A stretch of 64,000 nt of DNA from Actinomadura sp. NAK00032 (GCF_013364275.1 NZ_CP054932.1:4588001-4652000), one strand, 5' to 3'. Shown: positions 1-10,598, counted from the first letter of the stretch. A program made the numbers and translations. The notes: generated by a model not told the origin, from the letters alone.

Positions 1-430
1 CGGGCGGCCACGGAGCCGGGGACCGGAACAAGCAGTTCCCGCCGCAGGTCGGTCAGGTAGATCGTCGCCTGGCGTAAGCCGACCGCGGCGCCGGCCCGGT
101 CGGCCAGCTCAGCCACCTGACCGGGCCCGGTCGTCTCGGCCTGGTGCATCAGCCGGTTCAGCACACGGTGCCCGTCGGTGATGAGGATCAAGCAGTTCCC
201 CAGCCCGCCTTGGAGCATCACCGGCGGAACGCGCCGCTCGGTCTGCCGCCAGTAGACCTGCTGTTCGATGACGGCCCAAAGGCGCGGGCGGCCTTCCAGG
301 AAGGCGGCGAAGTCATGGGCGTCGATCCGAAGTGCCTGGACGTCGCCGTTCGCCGTCACCGTGGTCGACCGGCCTTGGACCGTTAGCACCGCCTGTCCTG
401 CGACCAGTTCCCACACCGGCAGCGGCCCTG
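1..430 (-). pseudogene. Truncated cyclic-nucleotide-binding/GAF-like sensor remnant, cut by window edge
   Basis: Reading leftwards there is an open frame that starts inside a domain. The segment VAGQAVLTVQG, the acidic-aromatic stretch IDAHDFAAFLEGRPRLW and the following helix resemble the end of a CRP-type cNMP-binding domain. The next stretch, ending near YLTDLRRELLVPVPG, resembles the GAF-like start of actinobacterial SpoIIE-type phosphatases. No ATG or GTG with a ribosome site precedes the first recognisable residues, and the frame above position 430 is not protein-like. I infer an N-terminally truncated gene continuing off the left edge. The family names rest on weak motif reading. Confidence 0.4.
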
Positions 431-689
431 TTGACGAGTTCCGAGCTCGAATGCCGCAACACAGCCACCTGGCATCGGGTCTCCGGTGAAGCAGGATCCA
501 GACCCGCCACACTCTCACGCGTGGCAGCACCGGAGCAGACACCAGGCAAACGGCGGTAACCGGCGCGCCCGGCCCCGACCGGCGAGACCCGCCGCCTACT
601 TTGCTCCAGCATCCAGGAACGGGGTGTTCCGCCGACCGCGGAGCCAGTAGCGTGATCGGACGGGGTCCGTGAAGCACTGGGAGTGGTGA

Positions 690-1290
690 ATGCAGGCGCT
701 CGCGACCGTCGTGCAGCTCGCTCTGCTCGTCTTTCTGGTGCTGCCTGGGATCACTTACCAGTTTGTCCGGGAACGTTGCCGGGGGGCTGTGCCCGGTGAG
801 CGTGATCTCGGTGAGCGGGTGCTGCGGGCGATCGTCGCGTCAATCGCGCTGGACGCTCTGTACGCCGTGGTGGCGGGGCGCGGGGCCTGCGCTGATCCGC
901 ATGGCTCGTGGCACCGGCGGTGGCTGGGACGGCTTCGTAGAGCGGTCGCGGGTGGTCGGTTTCGTCACCGTGGTGCTGACCCTCGTCGGGCGCAAGGCTC
1001 GGTTTCTGCGCACGCCCAGCGCCTGGGACCACGCGTTCCGCGACCGCGAACCGTGCTAAGTGCGCGTGCGCCTCAAGGACGGCAACTGGGCGGCCGGCTG
1101 GTATGGCAACCGGTCGTACGCCTCCTCGTACCGCGGCTGGCCGAGCTGTACCTCGAATCGGCGCGCGTGAGGGGGCAAACGGATCGTTGGGGGTGCGTAC
1201 ACGGGACGGCGGGCGCTGCGGTTGCGGGTGGAGGACTTCGACGCGCTGAGGCTCGTCGAAGGCGGAGATCCGAACCGGTGGCTGTGCCGG
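690..1290 (+). pseudogene. DUF6338-family membrane protein, frameshifted
   Basis: The start at 690 encodes a membrane-inserted N-terminus (VVQLALLVFLVLPGITYQF, then PGERDLGERVLRAI) typical of actinobacterial DUF6338 proteins. After about residue 65 the similarity moves to another frame (TPSAWDHAFRDREPC near 1018-1056), where it meets an in-frame TAA. It resumes as RLKDGNWAAGWYGNRSYASSY to about 1131, then LAELYLESA and VEDFDALRLVEG in yet other frames. Several indels and a stop make this a dead gene. The uninterrupted 253-residue frame across it is a mosaic of these pieces. It lies just upstream of the TPR-CHAT gene and may once have been its partner. Confidence 0.65.
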
Positions 1291-1300
1291 GAGAGGAGCG

Positions 1301-1454
1301 GTGGTGGCGGACGAACCCGAGCTCTCGCCCGAAGAGGTGGCACTGCTGGAGGAGGCCCGCGGAACGCGGTTACACCCCGAAGCGCAATGTTGCGGAGCCG
1401 GACGAGGCGCCTGGTGGACCGGCCGGCACCTCGCAAGGCGACGAGGATTGACCC
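1301..1454 (+). pseudogene. Small acidic partner ORF, frameshifted
   Basis: A GTG start at 1301 or 1304 gives VADEPELSPEEVALLEEARG. The natural continuation (SAMLRSRTRRLVDRPAPRK and on to about 1454) lies in a different frame. A single indel near 1362 would explain both halves of a protein of about 50 residues directly preceding the TPR-CHAT gene. I do not recognise the family. Its position between the DUF6338 remnant and the CHAT gene suggests one former transcription unit. Confidence 0.4.
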
Positions 1455-4400
1455 GTGGGTAGCGGGTCGGCGGACGGCTTGGCCGAGCGGTTCTGGGAGG
1501 CGTTGAAGGTCGCCAGGCACAGCGCGGACCAGGCGTCGGTCGAGAAGGCGATCAATCTCGGCCGTGCCCTACTGGCCGAGGAGCCGGCTGAGGAGGACGT
1601 GGCCCAGAGTCAAGCAGTGCTGTCCAATCTCGGGGGCTTGCTGCAGACCCGCTACCGCCAGACCGGCGACTTGCAGTTCCTGCGGGAAGCCGTCCGGACA
1701 GTCATGGAGGCCTATCTCCTGGCGTCCGAAAGCCCGGGGAATTCGGCCAGCTACGCCAGCAACCTCGGGGTGCTGCTGCACACCGCGTTCCTGCAGAATC
1801 GGGACCCCGGGACCCTGGCCGAGGCGCTGGATTGGAGCCGGACGGCCGTCGACCAGGAACCGTCCACGGAGAAGGCGCCCTACCTGGATAACCTCGTCGT
1901 CGCACTGCGGACGGCGTTCACCGTGACGAGGGATCTCGACCTCCTGGCGGAAGCCGTCGAGCACGCGCGGGCCGCCGTCCAGTGCTCCTCCGACGATGTG
2001 ATCAGCGCGAGGAGCCTGCACCATCTCGCCGTCGTCCTGCACGACTGGTCCCGTGACACCGGGGAGACCGGTGTCATGGAGGAAGCCGCTGACGCCGCGC
2101 GGCGAGCTGTGGAGCTCACGTCTGCCGGGTCGCTCGACGTGCTCGACCGGTTGCAGAGCCTTGCTTACCTGCTCGACGACCGCTACCAGGCTCACAGGGC
2201 GCGGGATGACCTGGCCGAACTGCTCCGGGTCCGGCAGACACTGGTGGCCCACACCCCGGTCACCGATCCGCGGCACTCGCAGAACCTCGTCGAGTTGACC
2301 ACCACGGAACGAGACTGGGCCGCGCTCACCGGCGAGCGCTCGGAATCAGCCGGCGACCGGGAACGCGCCGACACCGACGCCGAAGCGTGCGGCCGGTACG
2401 CCGCCGAGTTCAGGCAGACTCGGAACTCGGCCCTGCTCGAGCGGGCGATCGAGCTCGGGCGCTCGGTGGCGGAGGCGACCCCCGTCGGGCACCCACGCCG
2501 CAGCGTCCGGCTGGACCACTTCGCCGCGGCGCTGGCCGCCCGCGGTGAAGAGTTGGGGGACCGCGCCGCGCTGGCGGAGTCCGTCACCATTGAACGGGAG
2601 GCGGTCGCGTGCACGTCGGCGGGCCATCCGCTGCGGGCCCAGTTCATGGGTAACCTCGCCGTCAACCTGAACGCGTTGTTCCACGCGACCGGAGACCTGG
2701 CCCACGTCATGGAAGCGATCGACGTCGCTCGCCGTGCCGTAGAGGCCACCGCCGGGCAGGGCGGCCACTCGCGTTCGCTCGGCATCCTCGCCGTCGTTCT
2801 GCACGACCGGTTCCTGGTGACCGGCGAGCTGGAGGTGCTGTCGGATGCGGTCGACCGGGCGCGAGAGTCCGTCCGCTTCGGCGCGAGCCTGGCCGCCGGC
2901 CAGGCCCAGCGGCTTTCCAACCTCGGCGTCATGCTGTCCGACTGGTTCATCAGGACGGGCGAGGCGAGCGTGCTCGACGAGGCGATCGCCGCGCACCGCG
3001 CGGCCGCGGATGTGACGCCGGACGACGACCCGGACCGGGCGGTGCGGCTGGCCAACCTCGGCGGTGTGCTGGGGCTGGCGTACGAATGGTTCGGTGATCG
3101 GAACGCGTTGCGGGAGGCGATCGCCGCGCGTCGCGCGTCCGTGGCCGCGACTCCGGAGGACAGCCCGGACTGGCCCGGATACGCCGCGAACCTGGCCGCG
3201 GCGCTCGGCGACTGGTGCACGAACCCCGTCGCACCCGCCACCGTGCGACGGGAGCCGCCGGATCCGCAAGTCCTCAACGAGGCGGTCGGGCTGGCCCGCA
3301 GTGCGGGGCGGGGGACCGAGCAGGATGCCTATTCCCGGGCGGGTCTCCTGACCCGGGTCGCCAACGTCCTAGTGCTCGGCTTCCGGCACCTCGGTGACGC
3401 AGACGCGCTGATGGAAGCGCTCAACTGCTACCAGCAGGCCGCGTCTTCCGCGGGATCGCCGGCGGGGAGCCGGGCGGAAGGGGCGGGACGGTGGGGTGAT
3501 CTGGCCGCCGAAGCCGGGCAGTTCGACGTAGCCGCCGAGGGGTACGCCGCTGCAGTCCGATTGCTGCCTCGGCTCGCCGGACGCCGCCTGGGCCGCGAGG
3601 ACGCCCAGTACTGGCTCGGCCGGTTCGCAGGGGTCGCCGCCGACGCGGCCGCGTGCGCGCTGATCGGCGGCCACGAGGTGAGCGCGGTGACCCTGCTCGA
3701 ATCCGGGCGCTGCGTGCTCGCCGCCCAGGCCCTCGATAGCCGCGGCGATCTTGCCGACCTGCACGAGCGGGCACCCGAGCTGGCCGAGCGCTTCCGGACG
3801 CTCACCGCGGAGTTCGAAACCGATACCACGAGGGACCGCGTGGCCCTCGCCGACGAACTCGACGCGGTGACCGATCGAATCCGCGCGCTGCCCGGGATGG
3901 AGCGCTTCCTGCGGCCTCCACTGCTGACCGATCTCACCGCCCAGGCGCACGAGGGCCCGATCGTGTACGTCAACGTCAGCCGGTACGGGTGTGACGCGCT
4001 GATTGTCACGCCGGACGGGGTCCGGTCACGCGCGCTGGACGGTCTGAGTGAAGAGACCGTGAGTCACCACGTGGGCGCTCTGCACACCGCGTTCACGGAG
4101 GGGCGGCTGGAGGCCGAGCAGACGATCCACGACACACTCGAGTGGCTGTGGGACACCGTCGCGGGCCCTGTGCTCGGCGAACTGGGGTTGACGGCGGAAC
4201 CGGCGGCGAACGGTCCGTGGCCGAGGATCTGGTGGGCCCCGGTCGGGTTGCTCAGCCTGCTTCCCCTGCACGCGGCGGGCCATTACCGCGCCGGTGGACC
4301 TGTGCTCATCGACCATGTCGTCTCCTCGATTACGCCGACGATTCGCGCTCTAGGCCACGCCCGCGCGGCTCGCCGCGATGACCGGAACGAGCCGCGGCCG

Positions 4401-4985
4401 CTGGTGGTCGCGATGCCGCACACTCCGGACGCCCCGGACCTGCCCGGCGCACAGGCCGAAGCCGACCACCTGACCGCTCTCATACCCGGTGCTACTGTCC
4501 TGGTCGGCGCGGACGCGACTCGTGACGCCGTTCTCGACGCCTTGCCGGCCAGTGGCTGGGCGCATTTCGCCTGCCACGCGTACAGCAACCCGGACAACCC
4601 TTCGGACAGCCACCTCGCACTGCACGACCACGACCACGCGCCGTTTCGGGTGCTGGACATTTCCCGGCTGCGCCTGCGGAACGCGGAGTTCGCGCTTCTG
4701 TCCGCCTGTGACACGGCCCGCACTACCGCGCGCCTGTCCGATGAGGCGATCCACCCGTTGGCGGCGTTTCAGATAGCCGGGTTCTCCCAGGTGGTCGGCA
4801 CACTCTGGCGCGTCGACGATGCCGTGGCACCAGCCTTCAGCCAACAGATCTACAGGGAGTTGATCGCGGATCGATCCGGGCCGTTGCGCGCGTCAGCGGC
4901 GGTCCATCGCGCGGTCAGACAGCTCAGGACGAGGTTTCCGAACTTGCCGTCGGTGTGGGCCGCATACGTGCACGCGGGCGCTTAA
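1455..4985 (+). CDS. TPR-CHAT protein (caspase-like peptidase domain)
   Basis: A 1176-residue protein. Residues 1 to about 690 are repeated helical units of about 50-60 residues with the recurring pattern TGD..L.EAI..AR.AV, typical of the divergent TPR arrays that precede actinobacterial CHAT domains. A linker follows, and the C-terminal 280 residues are a CHAT domain. The expected catalytic His lies in HFACHA (His1041) and the catalytic Cys in LLSACDTA (Cys1085), so the dyad is intact. No signal peptide or membrane segment is visible. CHAT proteases are caspase-related, and several are known in bacterial cell-death or defence systems where the TPR array binds a trigger. The substrate here is unknown. 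The GTG at 1455 fits the frame. Upstream neighbours are decayed, so it may be an orphan. Confidence 0.88.
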   Translation: MGSGSADGLAERFWEALKVARHSADQASVEKAINLGRALLAEEPAEEDVAQSQAVLSNLGGLLQTRYRQTGDLQFLREAVRTVMEAYLLASESPGNSASYASNLGVLLHTAFLQNRDPGTLAEALDWSRTAVDQEPSTEKAPYLDNLVVALRTAFTVTRDLDLLAEAVEHARAAVQCSSDDVISARSLHHLAVVLHDWSRDTGETGVMEEAADAARRAVELTSAGSLDVLDRLQSLAYLLDDRYQAHRARDDLAELLRVRQTLVAHTPVTDPRHSQNLVELTTTERDWAALTGERSESAGDRERADTDAEACGRYAAEFRQTRNSALLERAIELGRSVAEATPVGHPRRSVRLDHFAAALAARGEELGDRAALAESVTIEREAVACTSAGHPLRAQFMGNLAVNLNALFHATGDLAHVMEAIDVARRAVEATAGQGGHSRSLGILAVVLHDRFLVTGELEVLSDAVDRARESVRFGASLAAGQAQRLSNLGVMLSDWFIRTGEASVLDEAIAAHRAAADVTPDDDPDRAVRLANLGGVLGLAYEWFGDRNALREAIAARRASVAATPEDSPDWPGYAANLAAALGDWCTNPVAPATVRREPPDPQVLNEAVGLARSAGRGTEQDAYSRAGLLTRVANVLVLGFRHLGDADALMEALNCYQQAASSAGSPAGSRAEGAGRWGDLAAEAGQFDVAAEGYAAAVRLLPRLAGRRLGREDAQYWLGRFAGVAADAAACALIGGHEVSAVTLLESGRCVLAAQALDSRGDLADLHERAPELAERFRTLTAEFETDTTRDRVALADELDAVTDRIRALPGMERFLRPPLLTDLTAQAHEGPIVYVNVSRYGCDALIVTPDGVRSRALDGLSEETVSHHVGALHTAFTEGRLEAEQTIHDTLEWLWDTVAGPVLGELGLTAEPAANGPWPRIWWAPVGLLSLLPLHAAGHYRAGGPVLIDHVVSSITPTIRALGHARAARRDDRNEPRPLVVAMPHTPDAPDLPGAQAEADHLTALIPGATVLVGADATRDAVLDALPASGWAHFACHAYSNPDNPSDSHLALHDHDHAPFRVLDISRLRLRNAEFALLSACDTARTTARLSDEAIHPLAAFQIAGFSQVVGTLWRVDDAVAPAFSQQIYRELIADRSGPLRASAAVHRAVRQLRTRFPNLPSVWAAYVHAGA

Positions 4986-5168
4986 TACGCGCACCCCCGT
5001 CATATCGAAGGTTCATCCGCAGCAGCCGGCACGGACGGCTGCGTCGGCAGGCTCGCGAGGAGGATCGGCTCTCCTCACTGGGCCGCCTGGCGCTCGTATT
5101 AGCGCAGCAAGGGGGGCGGGCCGATGTAGCTGCACTCACCGCCGCACAGCGGCGTGTCGGCGTCGCGG

Positions 5169-6810
5169 TCAAGCGATCTCGCGCGTGAAGAACTGGCGCG
5201 CGGTCATCAGTCCGGACCAGCGCAACAGACCACCCCGGCCATCCGCGCTCTGCTGGAGCGCTTCGGCTCGCGGTGGCCGGATCGTGCTCGTTGTGCAGGT
5301 CGTGGCTGGTGCCGTCGGTGTGTCCTGCCCGGTTTCCAGCGCAGCGAACCGGGCCGCTGCGGTCTCGTCGAAGGTCACCCGGGGAACCTCGAAGGTGCGT
5401 CGGCTGCCGTCGGGGCGCAGGGTGTCGTAGGGTTCCGCCGGCTGTTGCGGGTCGAGGGCGCCGGCGCGGTTGGCCAGATGCACCAGGCCGAGGATCTCCA
5501 CCGGGCGCCTCAGGTCGGGGCCCATGGCGGTGAACGCCTGCCCGAGTGAGGCGTCCGGGGCGTTGGTGAGGTGCCGGGTGACGGCGTCGCGGGTCTTGGA
5601 CAGCAAGGGCCCGCCGTGGGTGCGCAGTTCCTCCAGGCTGGGCGGCGCGGGTGCCTGGGAGGACATGTCTTGCAGCGGCGAGGGCGGGATGTGGGCGGCC
5701 GGGTCATGGAACCGCTCGCGCAGGTGGACGATGTCGAGGGTCTCGGGCATCAACTCGACGGGGACCGTGGTGCCGGGCGTACTGCATCCAGGCGGCGAGT
5801 TCCCTGGTGACGGCGCGCAGCAGTTCTTCGAGCTCACGCATCCTTGATGCGGTCGTGGTTCTCGATGTGTTCGCGCAGCGTGGTCGACAGCCGGGTCCGC
5901 CGGGTGAGGACGTCGTCGATGCCCCGGCGGATCAGCGTGACGGTCCCGCGGAACTCTTGTTGTTCGGCGGGTGTGAGGGCCGCTGCGAAGGGGTGCCCGA
6001 GGATGGTCTGCAGGTCGTTCTTGAGGTCTAGGAGAAGGCCGTCGTCGCGCAGCAGTTCCAGTGCTCCTTCGAACGCCCGGCCTTCGGAGGTGGCGGACAT
6101 GAGCTGGTCGGTCTTGTGGAGGTATTCGTCCAGCACCTCGCCTACCGGCCGGTTCTCTTCACGGAAGTCGTTGATGATCTTCCGGTGCATTCCGGTGACG
6201 GCTTCTTCGACGCGTTTGAAGTCGCCGGGGAGTTGGGCGATCAGGTCGATCAGGTTGAAGTACCCGTCCAGCATCCGGTCGTCGGAGGCGGCGGCGATGT
6301 CACCGCCGCCGGCGAGCCGGTCGCGCTCCGCGGTGAGTTCGCTGATCTGCGCGTCCAGCCGCCGGATGCGGTCTTCGCGTTCGGCGTTGGCCTCTGCGGC
6401 CCATTGCCGAACCGTGTGCAGGATCATTTTCAGGCGGGATTCGCTGATCAGGGCACGGTCACGCATCAGGCTGTCGACGAGCGAGATCGCCTCCAGCGTA
6501 TGGGAGGTGAGCGCGTACTCCTCCTCGCGGCCCTCGCCCATCGTGCGCACCAGCCACTGCTGGTTCATCCACTGCACGCACAATCCGCGGCCGTTGCCCG
6601 GCGGAGTGGGCTCGCCGACCGCTGCAGCTCCGCCAGGAGCGCATCGACCCGGGTGTGGAGCCTGTCGGCGGGGATGCTGTCTCGTTCGCGACTGAACGAC
6701 GACTTGAACACTGCGATCACGAACGGGGCCCAGGTGCGTTCCAGTAGCCGCAGCGTCGGCTTATCGAACGCGCCGCGCACTCGCGCGAGTTCCCCTTCGA
6801 TTTCGCTCAC
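5169..6810 (-). pseudogene. jetA: Wadjet JetA (DUF3375) pseudogene, three frames
   Basis: Starting from GTG at 6810, preceded by AAAGGA, the protein reads SEIEGELARVRGAFDKPTL and WAPFVIAVFKSSFSR, the standard start of DUF3375 proteins (JetA of type I Wadjet, a plasmid-restricting SMC-like complex). The match then shifts frame near 6590 (CVQWMNQQWLVRT, SDDRMLDGYFNLIDLI, DFREENRPVGEVLDEYL) and again near 5835 (TVPVELMPETLDIVHLRERF, then RRTFEVPRVTF near 5370). The last residues before the stop at 5169 no longer resemble JetA; they contain GLMTARQF, a motif seen again at 30.3 kb. No jetB, jetC or jetD is present. I conclude a dead, orphaned Wadjet subunit. Confidence 0.82.
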
Positions 6811-7037
6811 CCGGGATCCTTTCATTCGGGACCGGCCCTACCACGTGCGCCGCATCATCAGGTGCACCACAACAGGCGGGGGAGACGCTAGCCGGGCGGG
6901 CCGACATTCTTCGCCAATGCAGCCCGAATGGAACGCCAGTTCGAATTTGTCGGATGGTGCGTCGATTTCGGAACCCGGCCCGCGGGATTTTGTGCAGGTC
7001 CGGCAGGCGTGGGCGGTTGCTGCTCTATGTTGGTGTT

Positions 7038-9100
7038 CTACAGGGTGTCGGCGAGGCCGAGGAGCCCTGATCGGGCATGGTCTTCGATGAGGGCGCGGCG
7101 TTGCTCGCGGGTCAGCCACCGCGCCTGTGAGCCGGCGGCGGTGCGCTGGACCCACAGGACGTCGTCGACCGCTTCGGCGACGGCGTGCAGGTGACTGATC
7201 ACCATGACCAGTTTGTCGTCGTTGCTCTCGCTGCGCAGGACGCTGAGTGCGAGGCCAGGGCGGCGGAGTCGAGGGCGCCGAACCCCTCGTCGAGGAACAG
7301 CGATCCGAGCCGGGCACCGTTGCGACTGTGGAGCTCCACCAGTGCCAGTGCCAGTGACGCAAGGAAGGTCTCCCCGCCCGACAGGGTCTTGGGGCTGCGG
7401 ACTGTTTTGCTGTCCATGGTCACGATACGGAACTCGTCGCTGAACCCGTAGCGGCCCGCGGTGAGCCGTTCGAACAGAGTTCCCGCCAGACCGAGCAGTG
7501 CCTTGGTGCGCTGCTGGGTGAGGTAGCTGGGGAACGATCCGGGGGCCAGGTGTCGGTGGAGCGCGGTGAGGGTCGCCAGACGGGCCTTGCCCGCGCTGAT
7601 GGCCGCGTCCAGCGCGCGGGCGGGTTCGATCTGTGCCTCGGCCGTGGCCGCCAGAGCGGCCTGGCGGGTACGGGTGTCGCGGGCGATGCCGATCTCGCGG
7701 ACGGGCGGTTCCAGGGACCGCGGTTCCTCCAGGGCAAGCCCGTCACCGAAGGCGGCCAGAGGTCCGCCGGCGTCCAGGCTGCGCAGTTGCTGGGCCTGCG
7801 TGTGAAGGTCGGCCAGCAGCCCAGATCGCCGGGTTTGCGCGTCGGTGCGGGCGCGGGTCAGCCGGTCGCGTGGTTCCTCGACGGCTTCGGCGGCGGTCTT
7901 GCAGCACGCGTGGACTGCCTCGACGGTGACCGGGTCGGGGGGATCGAGTGCCTGCAGGGGCGGGGCGGACAGGACGGTGCGGGCGGCTTGGGCGCTGGTG
8001 AGGTCGCTGGTGGCGGTGGCGAGCAGGCCCAGCAGCGGCTCGGTGAGATCGGATTGGCGCTGCCGTTCCAGCCGGAGCCGTTCCTTGCTGACCGCGGTCA
8101 GATCGGTGGCGGCGTGATGGCGCTGTTGGGCGGCGGTGTCGATCTCGGCGGTGAGCTCGCCGAAGAGGCGTCGGATGCCGGTGAGATCGTCGGCCCTGAT
8201 CGCCTGGAGCGGGGTGGGGAGGGCGGACCTGACAGCCGCTGGGAGGGCTTGAGCCCGTTCCTGCAGTGCCGTGGCGGCGTGCGTGTGTGCGGTCTGTTCC
8301 GCCTGGTGGGCGGTGACGCGTTGGGTGAGGTCTTGCCGTTGGTTTGAAAGGAGGGTGGTGGCTGCCTCGGCCGCGTTGGCTGCTTGCTGAGCGTCCGACA
8401 GTGCCTGGGAGGCGCTGGCGGCGATGGTCTCGCTGTGGGTTGCGGCATCGCTGCACAGCCGCCGGGCGGTGGCGACCTGGTCGGGGGGTTCGGGTGCGTC
8501 GACACCGCCGTCCTGCTGGCTCAGCTCCACAGCGCGGTGCAGTGCCCGCAGGAAGGCTTCGGCGTCGAACGGGTGCGGCTGTGCCGCGGCCGGACGCAGG
8601 TCGGGCGAGCCCGCCGCTTGTGCCGCCTGGGCGATCGATTCGTTGAGGCGTCGCCGAGCCCGGTCCCGCTCCTGTTCGGCGGCCGTGACCTGCCGCAGGG
8701 CCTTCTTTTCGGTCGCAGTCGCGCTCGCGTGGGCGCCCTCGGCTCGGCCGCGTGCCTGGTGTGCCCGGCCGAGGGCCGCTGTGGTGCGGGCGAGCCGGTC
8801 GGGGTCTAGAGCGGCCGGTGTCTGGTAGTCCTCGGAGAGTGGGCGGGAGAAGACGCGGCAGCCGTCACCGGGCCTGAGACCGAGGCCTGCGGTGTGCGCG
8901 GCTTCTTGGCGGACGACCGCTTGGTGTTTGTCGGTCGCCGTGGTCAACTCGGCGTCGGCGTCAGCCAGCGCCTCGCGCACGCCGGGCAGCGCGTGCTGTG
9001 CCGCCTGGTGCTCGGTGACCGCCGCCCGGTGCGCAGCGGAGGCCTTGCGGGCGGTGATGGCTGCGGCCAGAACGGTGAGCGTGGCCTGGTGTTCGCCACC
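7038..9100 (-). pseudogene. SbcC/SMC-like ATPase, 5' truncated and frameshifted
   Basis: The long coiled coil and the C-terminal signature LSGGETFLASLALALVEL followed by the Walker B-like LGSLFLDEGFGALD identify the C-terminal half of an SbcC/Rad50-like ATPase. The frame is lost near 7250. The expected tail continues in a neighbouring frame as SNDDKLVMVISHLHAVAEAV and WLTREQRRALIEDHARSG, ending at a stop at 7038. The N-terminal Walker A half is missing: above about 9100 the minus-strand reading stops being helical and a plus-strand fragment begins. With no SbcD-like nuclease nearby and both ends broken, it should be non-functional. Confidence 0.8.
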
Positions 9101-9104
9101 GATG

Positions 9105-9304
9105 ACACCAGCGTCCCTGTGCTGGCACGGGAACACCAGATCGACACCATCATTACCTGGGACCTGCTGGGCCTGGCCGGGCATGTGAAGTACGTCGACC
9201 ACGACAGGCTCTGGGCATATGTCCAGACCCTCGGCGACTTCGGGAGAGGCAGGCCACCCCGCGTCCACGACCGCGCATCCTTCAATCAGTGGCTGGAACG
9301 CTGA
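9105..9304 (+). pseudogene. Unrecognised C-terminal protein fragment
   Basis: The plus-strand reading HQIDTIITWDLLGLAGHVK, then WAYVQTLGDFGRG and ASFNQWLER to a TGA at 9304 has natural amino-acid composition, while the antisense reading does not. It has no start of its own and begins where the SbcC-like gene is truncated, so it looks like the 3' end of a gene fused there by a rearrangement. I do not recognise the family. Confidence 0.3.
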
Positions 9305-9360
9305 CCTCCGCAGCGGCAACAACTCTCACCCATCCCGCCCGTAGCCGAGACCGGCCGTCA

Positions 9361-9512
9361 ACTGCGGCCGACCTTCGACAAGGTCACTACGGCCCGCCGC
9401 CGATCAGACCTGCGGACCGCAACGTCGTCGAACGCCGCATCAGCAAGTTCAAGCGGCTTCGGGCAGTCGCAACTCGATACGACAGGAGGACCTTCGTACA
9501 CAACGGAGGCCA
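9361..9512 (+). mobile_element. IS5-type transposase remnant
   Basis: The stretch RNVVERRISKFKRLRAVATR followed by YDRRTFV matches the C-terminal helix of IS5-family DDE transposases, where the conserved form is RN.VER..N..K..R..ATRYDK. Only this tail is present, with no complete frame or recognisable terminal repeats, so it is a scar. Confidence 0.6.
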
Positions 9513-9520
9513 TCGCGACA

Positions 9521-9848
9521 GGAGGTGTCCACCTCGTTGTGGCGGCCGGAGGCGACGCCGTTCGGGGCGCCTGAGCCAATCGACCAGTTCTCCCTCCTCG
9601 CCTATAAGCCCTAACCGCGCGTATTCCAGCGCGCTGGTCGCCGACAACGACCAGCGCCATCGGCCCGGAGGTGTGTCGGGCTCTCGTCATCGTCCTCCCG
9701 GCCGGACTGGAGCAGATGCGGGGCAGGTTCGATGCCCTCCTGCGCAGGGTCGTGATGCGCAGGCCGCTCCGCTCGAGTGCTCCCGCCGAGCAGCACCCCC
9801 GACCGGTCCGGCCGGTGGGGATGCAGGTCACCACGGCGTCGAAGCAAA
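9521..9848. other. No gene recognised
   Basis: Between the IS5 scar and the racemase-like gene there is GC-rich sequence with overlapping frames on both strands, none with a convincing start, codon pattern or family motif. I see nothing identifiable. Confidence 0.5.
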
Positions 9849-10598
9849 TCAACGCCGAGGGCCAGTGGTCACGGGAACTGACGACTGCAACCACGATGCT
9901 GCGGTGATGTAGTCGAAGACCGGCAGTCCGGTGACAGCCCGCAGCGGCTGTGCTGCCAGGCATAGGTCGCCGCATTCCAGAAGAATGGCGCCGATGGCGC
10001 CGTGAGCGGCCACGGTGCGTGATACCACCTGGCTAGCCTGCTTGATGATAGACGGAACATCGTGCAGGCCATCCGCCTTCAGGACCTGTTCCCGGAAGGG
10101 GCCCGGCCCCTCCAGGCCCCGGATGACCAGGCGGTCTTGTTCGTCTTGTTTCAATCCGGAGCCGGCCAGGCAGCGGGCATCGACGGCGGCTGCGTTGGCG
10201 GCTAGGACCAAGACCTTTTTCTCGCCGATCACGGCCAGGATGCCAGGTAGCTGAAGGAGGCTGGACGTTAGGACGGGCACAGGCAAAGCCTTTGCGAGAT
10301 CCGCCTGATAGGGGGTGAAGTAGCCGCATGTGGTCAGGATGCTCTGGGCACCCTGAGCAACCAAGTCCCGGGCGGATTGGAGAACGTCGGGGTAGAGCGT
10401 CGGATCTGCGCTCAGCGCCTGGGCGATGAGGTTTTCCCCGGTGAGGGCTCGCCAACGTGTGGGCCAGGGGAACGATTCATTGTGAGCAGCGGTCCCTTGG
10501 ACAGGATCGATGTGACCGAGAGTGACGACGCCCATCATCGGCTGGCTCTGCGCGGTATGGGTGCGGTGTTGTGCCGGATTGGTGCCGATCGTGGTCAT
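9849..10598 (-). CDS. Aspartate/glutamate racemase-family protein
   Basis: A 249-residue protein. Its two cysteine motifs, ILTTCGYFTPYQADLA in the first half and AILLECGDLC in the second, fit the two-cysteine active site of cofactor-independent Asp/Glu/hydantoin racemase-like enzymes. The early GVVTLGHIDP and late TGLPVFDYITA also fit this fold. The substrate cannot be told from sequence. The ATG overlaps the stop of the upstream transporter gene (ATGA), so the two were co-transcribed. That transporter is now truncated, so any imported substrate is lost and expression needs another promoter. The last 8 residues look non-native and the 3' end abuts debris, so a small C-terminal change is possible. 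Confidence 0.72.
   Translation of the reverse strand: MTTIGTNPAQHRTHTAQSQPMMGVVTLGHIDPVQGTAAHNESFPWPTRWRALTGENLIAQALSADPTLYPDVLQSARDLVAQGAQSILTTCGYFTPYQADLAKALPVPVLTSSLLQLPGILAVIGEKKVLVLAANAAAVDARCLAGSGLKQDEQDRLVIRGLEGPGPFREQVLKADGLHDVPSIIKQASQVVSRTVAAHGAIGAILLECGDLCLAAQPLRAVTGLPVFDYITAASWLQSSVPVTTGPRR

Noticed and set aside
690..1451. Uninterrupted 253-codon frame read as one protein
   Set aside because: Only its first 65 residues and a short later piece resemble DUF6338; the remainder of the family match lies in other frames, so the frame is a mosaic.
2192..3277. Long open frame antisense to the TPR-CHAT gene (361 codons)
   Set aside because: Arg/Ser/Ala-rich antisense shadow of a well supported coding frame; no start signal or motif.
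9101..9322. First 75 codons of the long minus-strand frame as the true N-terminus of the SbcC-like protein
   Set aside because: Not helical or Walker A-like; the plus strand reads as natural protein here, indicating a junction.
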